Shown here: piece by piece, positions 63,419 through 64,000 of the stretch
Layout of the letters: the number at the start of each line of letters is the position of its first letter
How positions within the stretch are numbered: the stretch's first letter is position 1
Assembly: GCF_029309905.1 (NCBI RefSeq)
Contig: NZ_JARBJP010000005.1
Span: 124,001-188,000, forward strand
DNA: 64,000 bases
Direction of reading: 5' to 3'
Source: Brytella acorum
GTDB taxonomy: Bacteria > Pseudomonadota > Alphaproteobacteria > Acetobacterales > Acetobacteraceae
Notes under the pieces: model-generated
The model's input: the letters and a program-made list of their open reading frames with translations, nothing else
The model's database searches: none
What the model was told of the DNA's origin: nothing
Translations under genes and position numbers: made by a program

Positions 63419-64000
63419 CGCGCGCCCTCCTTGTCCATGGTCAGCGGTATCGTGATGGTGCCGCGCCTGTTGGACGGCGTCAGGCGGATTTCAATCTGGC
63501 GGATGATCCGCGCGCTGACGAAGCTCATCACGAAATAGATGATCGCGACCATGATATAGGTGTTCATGCTGTCGAACGTGTCGGAAATGACGATCGTTGC
63601 GTGCCGCAGGAGTTCGTTGACCGAAATGAACGAGACCAGCGAACAGTCCTTGAGCAGGGCAACGAAATAGCCGCCGAGCGTGGGGAGGCAAGCCAGCCCG
63701 GCCTGTGGAATCACCACGCGCCGGTACACGGCGACAGGCGACATGCCCAGCGATATCGCGGCGGCCTTCTGTCCCGGATCGACGGCCGAGATGGCGGCGC
63801 GGAATACTTCGGAAAGATAGGCCGCGAGATTGAGCGTCAGACCCGCGATTCCCGCCCAGAACGCACTCAGGACGATCCCGGCCTCCGGCAGCGAGAAATA
63901 GATCAGCAGCAGTTGTACGATCAGCGGTGTATCGCGGATGATCTCCACGAAGACGTCGAGCGGCAGGCGGAGGACACGTCGGGGTGAGAGGCGACCGATC
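63415..64000 (-). CDS. Polar amino acid ABC transporter permease, 5' truncated by window end
   Basis: Permease of the HisMQ/GlnP type: EIIRDTPLIVQLLLIYF, AYLSEVFRAAISAVDPGQKA and AAISLGMSPVAVYRRVVIPQ (the EAA loop) are family hallmarks. The frame is open to the last base (codons from 63999 inward: RLSPRRVLRLPLDVFVEIIR), so an earlier start lies outside the window. An apparent start at 63948 is a GTG inside the protein. About 195 residues are visible. Confidence 0.92.
   Translation of the reverse strand, partial: IGRLSPRRVLRLPLDVFVEIIRDTPLIVQLLLIYFSLPEAGIVLSAFWAGIAGLTLNLAAYLSEVFRAAISAVDPGQKAAAISLGMSPVAVYRRVVIPQAGLACLPTLGGYFVALLKDCSLVSFISVNELLRHATIVISDTFDSMNTYIMVAIIYFVMSFVSARIIRQIEIRLTPSNRRGTITIPLTMDKEGAR

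Noticed and set aside
1-64000. tRNA, rRNA genes, CRISPR arrays or prophage
   Set aside because: No cloverleaf, rRNA core motif, regularly spaced direct repeats or phage structural genes other than the HK97-fold encapsulin were seen. The encapsulin is paired with a cargo enzyme and not with phage genes.

Overview
The window looks like chromosomal DNA of an acetic acid bacterium (Acetobacteraceae, Alphaproteobacteria). The basis is the high-GC alphaproteobacterial-style coding, the split transhydrogenase (pntAA/pntAB/pntB) followed by an NAD alcohol dehydrogenase and an aldehyde dehydrogenase, and a cyanide-insensitive quinol oxidase in place of a haem-copper oxidase. The genus cannot be fixed from sequence reading alone. 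No rRNA, tRNA, CRISPR array or intact insertion sequence was seen.

Layout. 1-5.2 kb: transhydrogenase, alcohol dehydrogenase and aldehyde dehydrogenase genes, a redox block. 5.2-12.3 kb: a patchy region with IS5-type transposase debris and a short-chain dehydrogenase pseudogene. It carries a MetR-like LysR regulator, an MFS exporter and a mesX-mesD pair, which encodes a folate-independent methionine synthase. 12.3-17 kb: a flavin monooxygenase divergent from a TetR-class repressor with two tet-like operators, an FMN reductase, a 3-hydroxyisobutyrate-dehydrogenase-like enzyme and an AraC regulator. 17-20 kb: three small proteins, then an encapsulin shell gene with a DyP peroxidase that ends in a cargo-loading peptide. 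20.4-27 kb, divergent from the encapsulin pair: a long operon for CioAB oxidase, its DUF2474 peptide, a nitrate-reductase-associated protein, an FdhF/YdeP-type molybdoenzyme, a small unknown protein and FdhD. A LysR gene follows.

28.6-37.8 kb: a glycan-scavenging locus. It holds a secreted phosphodiester glycosidase (opposite strand), a TonB-dependent receptor, a GH20 hexosaminidase, a secreted nucleotide-pyrophosphatase-type phosphodiesterase and a GntR/UTRA regulator of the NagR kind. Together these suggest uptake and use of an N-acetylhexosamine-containing, perhaps phosphodiester-linked, glycan. 37.8-38.7 kb: transposase remnants. 38.7-47.2 kb: cell-surface polysaccharide genes (an LTA-synthase-like sulfatase-fold enzyme, KpsC-like and KpsS-like Kdo transferases, a GT4 glycosyltransferase, then hldE and gmk on the other strand). 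47.4-57.1 kb: a PAS-GGDEF-EAL protein, a short-chain dehydrogenase, an RND pump without adaptor, a secreted S9 peptidase and an HWE-type sensor kinase. 57.3-64 kb, minus strand: a polar amino acid ABC transporter (cut by the window end), an NCS1 permease, a second TonB-dependent receptor with a clear terminator, and an ArgE-like M20 deacylase.

The most interesting units are the encapsulated peroxidase divergent from the bd-type oxidase/molybdoenzyme operon, the hexosaminidase/phosphodiesterase/phosphodiester-glycosidase locus, the mesX-mesD methionine synthase with a possible shared MetR-type operator, and the tet-like regulator/flavin monooxygenase pair.
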